From NCBI RefSeq assembly GCF_009834915.1, contig NZ_WVHS01000002.1, positions 1,116,001 to 1,180,000 on the forward strand: 64,000 bases of DNA, written 5' to 3'. Shown here piece by piece: positions 34,493-43,565 of the stretch. This stretch comes from Hufsiella ginkgonis (lineage in GTDB: Bacteria > Bacteroidota > Bacteroidia > Sphingobacteriales > Sphingobacteriaceae). A model generated the notes under the pieces. It was not told where the DNA came from and made no database searches. It was given only the letters and a program-made list of their open reading frames with translations. Within the stretch, counting starts at the first letter, position 1. Each line of letters begins with the position of its first letter. The translations under genes and the position numbers were made by a program.

Positions 34493-35428
34493 TCACTGGG
34501 TTACCACCATCGCCATTTCGCTAAACGCCGCCAGCTGGTTAGCGCGATCCTGTGCGGTCGGGCTGTTTTTACGCTCATCGAGCCGGGTAAAAACATGCAG
34601 TTTCGACGATATCATCGTCACCTGGATAGGCTCGCCGCCACGGGTTTTCACCCCCTTGTAGATCAGCAGTGCGCTCACCGGGTCGGCCACCTCATCTTTG
34701 TCCGACTTAAAAACTTTCAAGGTACAGGCCTCCGGCAGCCTGAAACCTTGCTCGAGCTTCTTACGTACCAGCCCGCTTATTTCGTTAAGCTCCTTCAGCG
34801 TTTCCACCGGGCGGAAGTTATAATAGTACCGCTCCTCCCCCGAGGTATTGTCCACAGTAGTATACCCGACCATCGGCCCCAGCAATCCCACTATGGATAA
34901 CGATTTATCAGACGGGATCACGAAAGGATCGACCATGAATATATGTTTCGGTTTTAGCCGGTCATTAAAATAGCCATCGGCAAGCATCTCCAGCAGCAGG
35001 GTGCAGCCGGCCGACGAACCCGCAAAGCTGATATTGTTATAGCCCAGGCTGGCCAGTTTCTCGTATTCCGTCATGATGGGAGCCCGCCAATCTTCCCAGC
35101 TGGCGCTTTTAAACGTGTGGAAATCACGGCCATGTCCGCCAAGCAATACCTGCGACAGGTAAAAATCCGTTCTTGCGCCCATCCAGGTACGGAGCTCGTC
35201 CCACTCAAATGTGGTCGCCCCAAAGCCGTGGATGGCGATAATTACCGGCTTCTGCATTTCCGGGATGGTAGGGTTGGGTTTCTTTGAAGACAACAGGTAG
35301 TTACCGGGATCCGTTAGCGAAGGATCCATATAAAACCCGCTGTCGAGCGAAGCACTTCCGAGTGAAGGCTCCTTACCGCAGGAGGTTAACCATATCATGG
35401 CAGCGGCTAACAGGATTTTTTTCTTCAT
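34493..35428 (-). CDS. Alpha/beta-hydrolase lipoprotein
   Basis: A 311-residue lipoprotein (lipobox WLTSC, Cys17) with an alpha/beta-hydrolase domain: oxyanion motif VIIAIHGFGATTFEWDEL, LLGGHGRDFHTF, nucleophile elbow FAGSSAGCTLLLE, VDPFVIP around the acidic residue, and KLHVFTRL with a possible catalytic His. It should act on an ester or lipid at the inner face of the outer membrane or the cell surface. It shares ATGA with the upstream barrel gene (35425-35428), so the two and probably 36000-36620 form one operon. Confidence 0.85.
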   Translation of the reverse strand: MKKKILLAAAMIWLTSCGKEPSLGSASLDSGFYMDPSLTDPGNYLLSSKKPNPTIPEMQKPVIIAIHGFGATTFEWDELRTWMGARTDFYLSQVLLGGHGRDFHTFKSASWEDWRAPIMTEYEKLASLGYNNISFAGSSAGCTLLLEMLADGYFNDRLKPKHIFMVDPFVIPSDKSLSIVGLLGPMVGYTTVDNTSGEERYYYNFRPVETLKELNEISGLVRKKLEQGFRLPEACTLKVFKSDKDEVADPVSALLIYKGVKTRGGEPIQVTMISSKLHVFTRLDERKNSPTAQDRANQLAAFSEMAMVVTQ

Positions 35429-35976
35429 TTAGCCTGGTGTTTTCCAAGGTTCCAGAGAGCGCTTAACTGGTAAAATAGCGGGTAGAGCGTGCCAGGACCG
35501 CTTTCTCCGTCGCCGGTGATGGCGTTATAGCCGATAGACACGTTCATTTTCAGGGGAAACTTAAACCGGTACATCAATCCGGCATCCGCCGACAAGAGCA
35601 CCGAGCTCTTTGGCAGCCGGTTAAAGATCTCTGTCTCGTAATCGGCACGAAAATATCCGGTATTGGCGCGCACGAAAGGATTCAGCGCCGCAGCCGCCTT
35701 GAACAAATAAGCGCCGGAAATGAGAAAATTATCTTGCTTAATGGCATTGGAGCGGCTCGCGGAGCCTAGCCGGCTGGTAATGTAAGAGACGCCGAATACC
35801 CATCGCCGGCTGTAATTGTATTGTGCGGTAAGCCCGTTCTCATAATAAAGGCCGACAGCTTTCTGGAACCGGAGCCCGGCATCTACGGTATGTTGCTGTC
35901 CGTACGATTTCGAAGGCAGGCTGAGAAAGAAAAAAAATATCCCGGAAGTGACCAGGATGATACGTTGCTTTTTCAT
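35425..35976 (-). CDS. Small outer-membrane beta-barrel protein
   Basis: A 183-residue protein with signal peptide (MKKQRIILVTSGIFFFFLSLPSKSYGQ). The mature part alternates polar and aromatic residues in about eight strands (GLYYENGLTAQYNYS, RWVFGVSYITS, FLISGAYLF, ADAGLMYRF, LSALWNLG), as in eight-stranded outer-membrane barrels of the OmpW/OmpX kind. ATG at 35976 is chosen because it begins the signal peptide. The specific function is unknown. It is translationally coupled to the hydrolase lipoprotein, which may sit with it in the outer membrane. Confidence 0.7.
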   Translation of the reverse strand: MKKQRIILVTSGIFFFFLSLPSKSYGQQHTVDAGLRFQKAVGLYYENGLTAQYNYSRRWVFGVSYITSRLGSASRSNAIKQDNFLISGAYLFKAAAALNPFVRANTGYFRADYETEIFNRLPKSSVLLSADAGLMYRFKFPLKMNVSIGYNAITGDGESGPGTLYPLFYQLSALWNLGKHQAK

Positions 35977-35999
35977 ACAGCGGAATAGCAATACCGCGG

Positions 36000-36620
36000 T
36001 TAACCAAGATATTCGATCAACTGGGTAAGGTCTGCCACCTTATTAAGTTCCAGGTGATTGCTCTTTACATATTTCCTGATGTCATCTCCACGGCCAGGGT
36101 AAATCACCTCGAGGCTTTTGGTATTGGTAATACGCTGGTAAATGCCTTTGCCAGTTTTAATATAGCATTCGTTGGCGGAAGTGATCTTAAACTCCTCCGG
36201 GATGTTCATATTGTACACACCCGCAATACCTTTAGAACTTTTGGTAGACAGCTGGCTGGCATTCTGAGAAATAGCACCGGCGCCGGCCGCCTTGGCTACC
36301 ACCGCCACAGCAGTTGAATGATAACGAATGTACAGTGTCTTATCTTTTACCTGCAGCACTTCCTTAAATGTCTCCCCTTCCGGAACAAACTTATGCCCTG
36401 CCACGAATACTGTATCTATCTTCGCGGTTTCGGTCATGGCCATATAAGCGTCACCTTTCTTAAATACCATTTCTTCGGTGAGGGTGTTGTAATTGATCAT
36501 CGCCGTAAGCGGATTCCCCGTTTTATACTTGATAACCCCACGCTCAAAATTAGTGAATACGTAATGCTCTACCTTGGTTTGCATGAGCATCGCCAGTACA
36601 ATAAATGCTGCCAGTTTCAT
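36000..36620 (-). CDS. Exported protein of unknown function
   Basis: A 206-residue protein with a short hydrophobic N-terminus (MKLAAFIVLAMLMQT), probably a signal peptide. The rest is mixed beta (EHYVFTNFERGVIKYKTGN, EEMVFKKGDAYMAM, IDTVFVAGHKFVP) followed by a helical end. I recognise this general layout from Bacteroidota proteins of unknown function but cannot name a family. It precedes the barrel gene by 23 bases on the same strand, so it is the likely first gene of a three-gene envelope operon. Confidence 0.6.
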   Translation of the reverse strand: MKLAAFIVLAMLMQTKVEHYVFTNFERGVIKYKTGNPLTAMINYNTLTEEMVFKKGDAYMAMTETAKIDTVFVAGHKFVPEGETFKEVLQVKDKTLYIRYHSTAVAVVAKAAGAGAISQNASQLSTKSSKGIAGVYNMNIPEEFKITSANECYIKTGKGIYQRITNTKSLEVIYPGRGDDIRKYVKSNHLELNKVADLTQLIEYLG

Positions 36621-36698
36621 ACGCTAATAGTTTATAGTTTTGAGAGATCAGTTAAAATTAAGAAATTTCAGCTGATCCCCGCAAACAAAGAGGTTAGT

Positions 36699-37829
36699 TC
36701 ACTTCCCCGGTTTAAAGTAAATCGTTTTACCCGTTTTCGCCGAAGTACGTGCCGCGTCCAGGATCTTTACTACTTCCACATTATTTTCCAGCGCATATAA
36801 TCCATGGGGAGGCACGGTGATCTTCCCATGGATCACGTCGGCCAGGTAGGTAAACGGATCGGTATATACCGCAATGTCTTTATCGGTTACCTGCACTGCC
36901 TGTTCTTTAGGGAATTTCCTTCCGCGGATGCGCATAGCGGATTTATCCACCTGCACGATATATCCCGCATCACCGTATATCTCCATGTCTTTGCGGCTGA
37001 AAGGCCAGTTCCACGATGCTTGGATAATGCATTGCGCTGATGGATAATTTACCACGATAGTTGCTTCATCTTCCACTTTTGGATAGATCGCGGGTTTGTA
37101 ATGCTGCGTAACGGCCGTAACAGAAATGGGTTTTTCGTCCTTCATCAGGAAGGTCATCAGGTTGGCGCCGTAGCATCCGAAATCGATGAGGGCTCCGCCG
37201 CCGTTCAGCACCGGGTCCGTCAGCCAGTTAAAAAACTCGGGGCCCACACCGATCTCTTTTGGCCCCTGGTGCCCGTCGTGGATTACCACCTTACGCACCT
37301 GCCCCACGAAATTACTGTCCTTCACCAATTGAAAGGCCTTTTCTACGGCCGGGTACCAGGATGTCTCGTAGTCGGTAAGCAAGTGGATCTTATATTTACG
37401 GGCGAGGTCCTGCATTTTTTTCGCCGCGGCCGGGGTAGTGGCGAGCGGCTTCTCAACCATTACATGGATTCCCCTGGGAGCGCACTTCTCTACTACTGCG
37501 AGGTGATCGAAAATACTGCCAAAGGCAAGTACGGCTTCCGGCTTTACTTCGTCGAGCATTTTATCAAAGTCGGTATAGATGATCCCCGGATCGAAATTAT
37601 ACCGTTTGGCATAGCGTTGTGCAAGTGCCGCATCAGGGTCGAAAACACCGCTCAGCACAATATCGGTCTTACTTTTTCGTCCAAGAATAAAGGCAGAATG
37701 ACCATGTACCAACCCGGCGACGGCCACCCGTACGGGCGCATTACTTAACGTTTGCGCCCGCATTGTTCCCGCGAACGCCGGCAGCAACATGGTCAGTAAA
37801 AAGAGTTTTACCAGGAAGTTCGTTTTCAT
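36699..37829 (-). CDS. Exported Gfo/Idh/MocA-family oxidoreductase
   Basis: A 376-residue protein with a signal peptide (~1-26, ending TMRAQ), followed by a Rossmann domain (VRVAVAGLVHGHSAFIL) and the family's EKPLATTPAAAKKMQDL, whose Lys lines the active site. The C-terminal alpha/beta domain has GGGALIDFGCYGANLM, placed like the catalytic His/Asp region. The nucleotide loop lacks the normal GxGxxG (it reads GLVHGH). Exported Gfo/Idh proteins are frequent in Bacteroidota and act on sugars in the periplasm, keeping tightly bound NAD(P). The substrate is unknown; no partner gene lies beside it. Confidence 0.87.
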   Translation of the reverse strand: MKTNFLVKLFLLTMLLPAFAGTMRAQTLSNAPVRVAVAGLVHGHSAFILGRKSKTDIVLSGVFDPDAALAQRYAKRYNFDPGIIYTDFDKMLDEVKPEAVLAFGSIFDHLAVVEKCAPRGIHVMVEKPLATTPAAAKKMQDLARKYKIHLLTDYETSWYPAVEKAFQLVKDSNFVGQVRKVVIHDGHQGPKEIGVGPEFFNWLTDPVLNGGGALIDFGCYGANLMTFLMKDEKPISVTAVTQHYKPAIYPKVEDEATIVVNYPSAQCIIQASWNWPFSRKDMEIYGDAGYIVQVDKSAMRIRGRKFPKEQAVQVTDKDIAVYTDPFTYLADVIHGKITVPPHGLYALENNVEVVKILDAARTSAKTGKTIYFKPGK

Positions 37830-37961
37830 AACAATAATTTGGAGGTTTAGGTGCCTGCATCCTCATTAACCGGGCAGGGCAAACGGTATTACAAAGTAGG
37901 TATTTTCTGCCAAAGAAATGGGAAAAACCCCAAATACGGAATGCTAAAACGTATTATGTGA

Positions 37962-40361
37962 CTATTCTCCATTCCCCATCCTCCCGACAACATAATGCAG
38001 CACCTTCCTGTACAACTCATCCGGCAGGAACGGCTTTACCACGATATCGTTGATCCCGGTGGCGGTGACCTCCTGTTCAATTTCGTTCGGGAGGTTAGCG
38101 GTAAGCGCAATGATGGGGATGGTAACTCCGCTGGCACGCATGCGTTTTGAGGCCTCGTAGCCATCCATTAAGGGCATGTGCAGGTCCATCAGCACCAGTT
38201 TATGGCGGTCGGTGTCCAGTTTATCCAGGGCCTCCCGCCCGTTTTGCGCCACGTCCGTAGCCGCGCCCCACTTTTTAAGGAACGATTGAGCTACCAGCAC
38301 ATTCATCGGGTTATCTTCTACCAGCAGGATACAAACGCCCGTCAGCGGTTTATCCTCCTCTTTGGGAAGGCTGTTCTCCCGTGTTTCCTGCCCGCGTGTG
38401 CGGATGCTTTTTTCGAACGTTTGCACAAAAAAGAACTCCGAGCCAATCCCCTCATCGCTTTGCAGCTGCAGCGACGAATGCTGGAGCTCGAGTATACGCT
38501 TGCAGATAGCCAGGCCCAGGCCCGTTCCGCCGAATCCTCTTGATGTGGACGAATCGGCCTGCGTAAACCGTTCGAAAATGAGCTTTTGTTTTTCCCTGGA
38601 GATCCCGATCCCGGTGTCCTTCACGCGGATGCGCAGTGTAATAGTCCGTTCTGTTTCTGCCTGTACCGCGATGCCAATCTCTACATATCCCTTCTGCGTG
38701 AACTTAATGGCATTGTGTACCAGGTTACTTATCACCTGGAAGATCCGCGTAGGGTCGCCCAGGAGTTTGTGCTGAAGCGCATTGTCCACCTGCAGTTTCA
38801 GCTCGATCCCCTTGTCCTGCGCAGGTCCCTGCAACCCCATTACAATGTTTCGGGTGATAGATACCAGGTCCATTTCGATATGCTCGAAGGATATCTTCCC
38901 GGCCTCGATTTTATTATAATCCAGGATGTCGTTCACGATCGCCAGCAGGTTGTTGGCCGAGAAAAGCATCACGTCCAGCTGCGCTACCTGGTCAGGGCGC
39001 GGATCATTCTTTAGCAGGAGATGGCTCATACCGATCACCGAATTGAGCGGGGTGCGGATCTCGTGGCTCATAGTGCTCAGGAACTCGCTTTTTGCCGTAA
39101 GGCCTTGCTCGGCCTGTGCACGCGCCTTTTTAAGGGTAAACGACACCCGGTGAGATAATACCAGCGACTGAAGGAAGAAAAAACTCACATAACACAAGAA
39201 GCTGAGCAGCTGCAGCGCCGGGATAAATCCCCAGTAATGGAACAGCGAGATGGCGAATATAGACATCAGCGCCACCGTGCTGATGAGCGAATAAATGGCT
39301 CCCGGCCTGCGCCTTTTATAGGCCTGCGTATACACGTAAGGTATGTACACCAGGCAAAACAACGTAAACAGCAGGAACGGGTTGATCAACCGTGTAAAAT
39401 AAACCGGTGCCAGCAGCAGCGTCGCCAGCGAAAAGGTCACGCAAATAACCAGCATCCCCTTAACGATCAGTTTGTTGATATCTTCCGGGTAGAGGTGCCG
39501 CGTATACAGGCCGAACAGGCCGATCCCTGTAAACAGCGTGATATATTCCAGCCGTACGGCGATCTGCCAGCTTAAACCCGGCAGCAGCGAATGGAGCACG
39601 TAATTGTCGACGCCCACGATCCGGTAACTATATACCATCGAGTAAAGAGAGAACAGCAGGATCGCCTTATCGCGGTTGCCAAGCAGGTACAGTCCCAGGA
39701 AAAACAACCCGCCCATAAACAGGCAGCCAGTAAGGAGCAGGTCGATGGCTTCGCCTTGCCGCCGGAGCAGGTCTACCGCGTCCGTTTGCCCGATCGTCAG
39801 CGGTTTATTTATCCCGCCGGAGCTATGCACGAAATTGGCGATCTGCAGCACCAGGTCCAGCGTATCGGTACCCGGCTCGATGTTCACGGCATGATACTCC
39901 CAATGTGGCACGAAATCTTTCACCGTGGTAGCTACCACCCCGTTAGCGGCCATCTCTTTCCCATTAATAAAAAGTTTGTAGGACGAATAGACGTCGGGCA
40001 TAGTGAGACTCAGCCTTTCTGACCTATGGGGAAGCAGCACCCGGACCTTATAGGTGGCATAACCAAATCCGCCGAGGCGTTCTCCTTTATACACAGACCC
40101 GTTCCACTTCGCTGGAAAGTCCACTAACTCGCGTTTACCCTTAACGGACGATGCGGGATCGAGCAGCCGCCGCCAGTAAAATTCCCACTGCCCGTTGAGG
40201 GCGATCTCGTTGCCGAACTTCTCGCCGCGCAGATCGATCACGCCGTTTTCGGCCACCGGTACACCAGGCCGGTCGGATAAATAGCCCGAAGCGGTGCCCG
40301 AAAGCACTAACAGGAAGAAACAACAGCAGGCTCTTTTCAGTATCTTAAAACACGGGTACAT
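37962..40361 (-). CDS. Hybrid histidine kinase with galactose-binding-like sensor and 7TM (DISM-type) region
   Basis: A 799-residue protein from ATG 40361, which gives a signal peptide (MYPCFKILKRACCCFFLLVLSG); an upstream in-frame ATG adds 29 unlikely residues. The periplasmic part (~30-190) resembles a sugar-binding jelly-roll (NGQWEFYWRRLL, GYATYKVRV, SYKLFINGKE). Seven membrane helices follow (~200-400), then HisKA with SHEIRTPLNSVIGM (phospho-His), HATPase with N box (NLVHNAIKFTQKG) and G boxes (DTGIGI, GGTGLGLAI), and a C-terminal receiver with ILLVEDN and LVLMDLHMPLMDG (phospho-Asp). There is no output DNA-binding domain, so it must pass phosphate to another protein. It could report on glycans or cell-envelope state. 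Confidence 0.92.
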   Translation of the reverse strand: MYPCFKILKRACCCFFLLVLSGTASGYLSDRPGVPVAENGVIDLRGEKFGNEIALNGQWEFYWRRLLDPASSVKGKRELVDFPAKWNGSVYKGERLGGFGYATYKVRVLLPHRSERLSLTMPDVYSSYKLFINGKEMAANGVVATTVKDFVPHWEYHAVNIEPGTDTLDLVLQIANFVHSSGGINKPLTIGQTDAVDLLRRQGEAIDLLLTGCLFMGGLFFLGLYLLGNRDKAILLFSLYSMVYSYRIVGVDNYVLHSLLPGLSWQIAVRLEYITLFTGIGLFGLYTRHLYPEDINKLIVKGMLVICVTFSLATLLLAPVYFTRLINPFLLFTLFCLVYIPYVYTQAYKRRRPGAIYSLISTVALMSIFAISLFHYWGFIPALQLLSFLCYVSFFFLQSLVLSHRVSFTLKKARAQAEQGLTAKSEFLSTMSHEIRTPLNSVIGMSHLLLKNDPRPDQVAQLDVMLFSANNLLAIVNDILDYNKIEAGKISFEHIEMDLVSITRNIVMGLQGPAQDKGIELKLQVDNALQHKLLGDPTRIFQVISNLVHNAIKFTQKGYVEIGIAVQAETERTITLRIRVKDTGIGISREKQKLIFERFTQADSSTSRGFGGTGLGLAICKRILELQHSSLQLQSDEGIGSEFFFVQTFEKSIRTRGQETRENSLPKEEDKPLTGVCILLVEDNPMNVLVAQSFLKKWGAATDVAQNGREALDKLDTDRHKLVLMDLHMPLMDGYEASKRMRASGVTIPIIALTANLPNEIEQEVTATGINDIVVKPFLPDELYRKVLHYVVGRMGNGE

Positions 40362-40530
40362 GGCGATGGAAACCCGGGCTAACAGCCGCAGGATTTCGAA
40401 GCCTAAAGATACGCATTTGGCGCAGAAACCGGGGCAGGCGAAAACCACTTCGGGGCTAACAATTTAACGCAAAGGTTAATATCCTTTACGTCCTTTACGT
40501 TAAAGCTTCGTGCTGTTTGCGTCCAAATCG

Positions 40531-41451
40531 TTATTGCCCGATCACAAAGCTGCTGAGGCCGACGAACTGCTGTACGCGTGCGCTTACTTCTTCCGACGAT
40601 AAGTTCCTGATCTTCTCTGTACCGAATTTCTCTACGCAGAACGATGCCAGCGCAGAGCCGAAGATAATGGCGTTCTTCATGTTATTGAAGTTTACGGTGC
40701 CCACTTTAGCCATATAGCCGATAAAGCCGCCTGCAAACGTGTCGCCGGCGCCGGTAGGGTCGAACACTTCCGCCAACGGCAGCGCCGGCGCAGAAAAGAC
40801 CAGGTCTTCGTGGAACAGCAGTGCGCCATGCTCCCCTTTTTTAATGATCAGGTATTTAGGGCCCATCTGCAGGATCTTGTTCGCGGCTTTTACCAGCGAA
40901 TACTCCCCCGAAAGCTGGCGTGCCTCCGAATCGTTGATGGTAAGCACGTCCACCAGTTTAATGGTTTGCTTCAGGTCGTCCATGGCGATGTCCATCCAGA
41001 AATTCATCGTATCCATCACGATGAGCTTGGGCCGGTTCTTTAGCCTTTCGATGGTGGTGCGCTGCACCTGCGGCGTGAGGTTGCCCAGCATCAGGTATTC
41101 GCAATCCTGGTACGAATCCGGGATGATTGGGTCGAAATCCGCCAGTACATTGAGCTCGGTGATCAGCGTATCGCGGCTGTTCATGTCGTTATGATACTTG
41201 CCGGCCCAGAAAAAGGACTTCTCCCCTTCTTTGATCTGCAGCCCTTCTACGCCGATGCCGTGGTTCTTAAAATCCGCTATATCTTCTTTATGAAAATCAT
41301 CGCCCACCACGGCGACGATCTTTACCTTATCGTAAAAGTACGATGCGGCCAGGCTCGCATAAGTGGCGGCGCCGCCCACGATCTTATCAGTTTTTCCAAA
41401 AGGGGTTTCGATGGCATCGAATGCAACGGTTCCTATAACGACCAGGCTCAT
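40531..41451 (-). CDS. PfkB-family carbohydrate/nucleoside kinase
   Basis: A 306-residue ribokinase-fold enzyme. The N-terminal substrate region has VIGTVAFDAIETPFGKTDKIVGGAATYAS (split by other residues) with the PfkB signature 1 glycines, and the C-terminal signature FDPTGAGDTFAGGFIGY contains the catalytic Asp and anion hole (GAGD). It phosphorylates a sugar or nucleoside; in Bacteroidota such proteins are often annotated as adenosine-kinase-like or sugar kinases, and this sequence does not decide. It is a single gene, 130 bases from tRNA-Asn and divergent from it. Confidence 0.92.
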   Translation of the reverse strand: MSLVVIGTVAFDAIETPFGKTDKIVGGAATYASLAASYFYDKVKIVAVVGDDFHKEDIADFKNHGIGVEGLQIKEGEKSFFWAGKYHNDMNSRDTLITELNVLADFDPIIPDSYQDCEYLMLGNLTPQVQRTTIERLKNRPKLIVMDTMNFWMDIAMDDLKQTIKLVDVLTINDSEARQLSGEYSLVKAANKILQMGPKYLIIKKGEHGALLFHEDLVFSAPALPLAEVFDPTGAGDTFAGGFIGYMAKVGTVNFNNMKNAIIFGSALASFCVEKFGTEKIRNLSSEEVSARVQQFVGLSSFVIGQ

Positions 41452-41580
41452 ATATTTTTTTTAAATTTTTTCCCCGCAAATATTGCATAAATAATTTTAA
41501 ATCCCGAACATTGCAGTCCCAAAACGGGGGAATGGATTTTAAGGTTTAGCCTTAAAATATGTTCCATAACCGGATAAAAT

Positions 41581-41654
41581 TCCTGAGTAGCTCAGCCGGT
41601 TAGAGCATCTGACTGTTAATCAGAGGGTCGCTGGTTCGAGCCCAGCCTCAGGAG
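41581..41654 (+). tRNA. tRNA-Asn (anticodon GTT)
   Basis: A complete cloverleaf. The acceptor stem TCCTGAG pairs with CTCAGGA in full. The D arm is AGCTCAGCCGGTTAGAGC, the anticodon stem TCTGA/TCAGA encloses loop CTGTTAA with anticodon GTT, and the T arm GCTGG-TTCGAGC-CCAGC is perfect. The discriminator is G54, and CCA follows at 41655-41657, so CCA may be genome-encoded. A terminator follows directly. Confidence 0.97.
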
Positions 41655-41656
41655 CC

Positions 41657-41696
41657 AATGGCCTCAACGATATCGTAGAGGCCATTTTTGGTTTTT
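41657..41696 (+). terminator. Rho-independent terminator of tRNA-Asn
   Basis: An 8-bp perfect stem, ATGGCCTC (41658-41665) with GAGGCCAT (41678-41685), and a 12-base loop that contains the palindrome CGATATCG, followed by TTTTTGGTTTTT. It lies immediately 3' of the tRNA CCA. Confidence 0.85.
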
Positions 41697-41739
41697 AGGC
41701 ATTTTTTAAATGTGGTTTAATGCCCCAAAAAGCCACCTT

Positions 41740-41753
41740 CTGGTTCGAGCCCA
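41740..41753 (+). repeat. Partial copy of the tRNA-Asn T-arm
   Basis: The 14 bases CTGGTTCGAGCCCA repeat exactly the T-arm of the tRNA-Asn located ~110 bases upstream; the acceptor end does not follow. Such partial copies are typical scars of integration at a tRNA 3' end. The 41697-41921 gap has no gene. Confidence 0.55.
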
Positions 41754-41921
41754 CTCTGCATAGGACACCGGAGCATCGAACCCCTGAGGCCATAATCAAC
41801 TATCAACAAAGCGCTAAGTTATCGGCGTCTCAATCACATTGCAGGGTATATTAACTTAATTATTTGAGTTCCCGTAAGCGTTTTCCAGCAAGAGGAAGTA
41901 CTTCAGTAGGCTGGCTTACTA

Positions 41922-42785
41922 TCATTTTAAAAATTCGTTAATCAATATTGCCGTAGCCTTAGGTGTTTTATTGCTGTCATTTGCCGATCCCATCTCGCCA
42001 AAAAATTGGCCGTGCATGCCGGGTAAAACAATGAGGTGAGCTCCCGCTATCAATCGCGACATGCCTATGGTATGCTCTATCGTTACTACGTCCTTGTCTG
42101 AAACCATAAAAAGCGCAGGAACTTTTATATTTCCAATTGCTTCATCGCTAATGTCTTTAAAATCAATCATCCGTTGTTTGTCTTTATTAAACATGTTCAA
42201 CAGTCCGGCCTGGCTCGGCGTAACGTTCAAATAAGCTTCTTTTAACGGCTCCGGCATACTTTCAAACGTGGCTGCTTTCATAAAATTGAAAAAGCCATCG
42301 ATGAAGCCATCGCGTTTGTAAGCACCTGACATCATCACCATTCTATTCATCAATTGCGGATGCCTGATCGCTATTTGTAACGTGGTGGTACCCCCATTAC
42401 TAAAACCAACAATATTTGCCTTATCTATTTTTAAATAGTTAAGCAATTCTGCCACGTCATCGGCGTCCTGTTCAAAGGATTCCGGGGCATTACGGTCGCT
42501 GGTTCGGCCATGCGCCTGCAGTTCCACAGCTATTATTTGATGATCGACTGCAAGCAACGGCAATAAAACTCCGAAAGAGGTTTGTATGGTTGAACCGCCT
42601 CCGTGAATCAGGACTAAAGGCATTTTGCCTTTGCCATGAGTCTCATAATACATATCAATGCCATTGATCGGAGCTTTTCCTGATGTGATAATTGTTCCCA
42701 TTTTGACTGGCGTTTTTTGTGCTGAAACCTGTCCTGTGAGCAATAACATAAATAATGCAGACAGTACGCGGGGGTTAAAGGTCAT
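41922..42785 (-). CDS. Secreted alpha/beta hydrolase
   Basis: A 287-residue protein with signal peptide (MTFNPRVLSALFMLLLTGQVSAQ) and a classical alpha/beta-hydrolase fold: PLVLIHGGGSTIQTSFG (oxyanion), nucleophile elbow IVGFSNGGTTT (Ser), FMVSDKDVVTIEH (Asp) and VLPGMHGQFF (His). The sequence is like those of haloalkane-dehalogenase/esterase-type enzymes with unknown substrate. It overlaps the SRPBCC gene by one base and is third in an ArsR-led operon. The DNA is visibly AT-richer than the genes left of the tRNA, which suggests acquisition. Confidence 0.86.
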   Translation of the reverse strand: MTFNPRVLSALFMLLLTGQVSAQKTPVKMGTIITSGKAPINGIDMYYETHGKGKMPLVLIHGGGSTIQTSFGVLLPLLAVDHQIIAVELQAHGRTSDRNAPESFEQDADDVAELLNYLKIDKANIVGFSNGGTTTLQIAIRHPQLMNRMVMMSGAYKRDGFIDGFFNFMKAATFESMPEPLKEAYLNVTPSQAGLLNMFNKDKQRMIDFKDISDEAIGNIKVPALFMVSDKDVVTIEHTIGMSRLIAGAHLIVLPGMHGQFFGEMGSANDSNKTPKATAILINEFLK

Positions 42786-43237
42786 TATTTGGTTAATTGA
42801 TTAGTTAAGTAAACTTGAAGTTTTTCCACATTTTGTTTCAATCCTTCGGCTGCATTATGCGCTTTGACCACGGCCTGAAAAATCTCTGCTGAATCGAACA
42901 ACATATGCCAGTCAAGGTGTGTTCTTTCGCCATCCTCTTCGAAATTAATAGTGGCTATAATGTGCGGATTGAAATGTTCATAGCTTATCCGTTTAAATTC
43001 AATCACTTCTATAAACCTGCTTTTATTCGGATAATCGGTACCGTCAGGCCCGTGCATCACCAGGTGCCAATGACCGCCCGGTACCACGTCCATGATGGTT
43101 ATCGTATTAGTAAACCCGTTAGGTCCCCACCATTGCCCTATATGTTCGGGCTTTGTCCATACTTCCCAAACCAGATTGATGGGGGCATTAAGGGTTCTCA
43201 TCAGGCGTAGTTCGCGGTCTTTAGTGTTACTTACCAT
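42785..43237 (-). CDS. SRPBCC (AHSA1/START-like) domain protein
   Basis: A 150-residue single-domain protein of the AHSA1/SRPBCC fold, beginning ELRLMRTLNAPINLVWEVWT and containing EHIGQWWGPNGFTNT, the usual first strand and helix of the family. It makes a helix-grip cavity for a hydrophobic ligand. ArsR-SRPBCC pairs are common in Bacteroidota and other bacteria and are thought to sense or process unknown small molecules. The start overlaps the ArsR stop by 11 bases, and the stop overlaps the next start by one base. Confidence 0.9.
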   Translation of the reverse strand: MVSNTKDRELRLMRTLNAPINLVWEVWTKPEHIGQWWGPNGFTNTITIMDVVPGGHWHLVMHGPDGTDYPNKSRFIEVIEFKRISYEHFNPHIIATINFEEDGERTHLDWHMLFDSAEIFQAVVKAHNAAEGLKQNVEKLQVYLTNQLTK

Positions 43238-43562
43238 GCTGTCTTTCTTTTTTAAGTTTATCTAAATAAGTTTCTAAATTGTCTAGTTTGCTTTCAAAGT
43301 GCTTGCGATACTGTTCAACCCAAATTGCTACTTCTTTCAGCTGATCCAATTGCGCTTCGCAATATCGTTCACGCCCCAGTTTTTTAATTTTAAGTAATTC
43401 ACATTCGATTAAAACCTTGATATGTAAGGATACAGCCTGTCGGCTAACATCAAAGCTTTCGGCAATGGCATTTACGTTTAGCGGCTTTTCGGCCACCATG
43501 TTTATGATTTGCCGGCGGGTAGGATCAGCAATTGCCTGAAAAACATCTCTTCTTTGTATCAT
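43227..43562 (-). CDS. ArsR-family transcriptional repressor
   Basis: A 111-residue winged-helix regulator: VFQAIADPTRRQIINMV (helix 1-2), NAIAESFDVSRQAVSLHIKVL (HTH), and LLKIKKLGRERYCEA (wing). No metal-binding Cys cluster (CxC) is seen in the recognition helix, so it is of the SdpR/AHSA1-associated kind rather than a metal sensor. ATG 43562 is used; a start at 43595 would translate through the operator. It leads the operon with SRPBCC and hydrolase genes, and two GCAAG/CTTGC palindromes over its promoter point to autorepression. Confidence 0.9.
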   Translation of the reverse strand: MIQRRDVFQAIADPTRRQIINMVAEKPLNVNAIAESFDVSRQAVSLHIKVLIECELLKIKKLGRERYCEAQLDQLKEVAIWVEQYRKHFESKLDNLETYLDKLKKERQHGK

Positions 43563-43565
43563 TAT

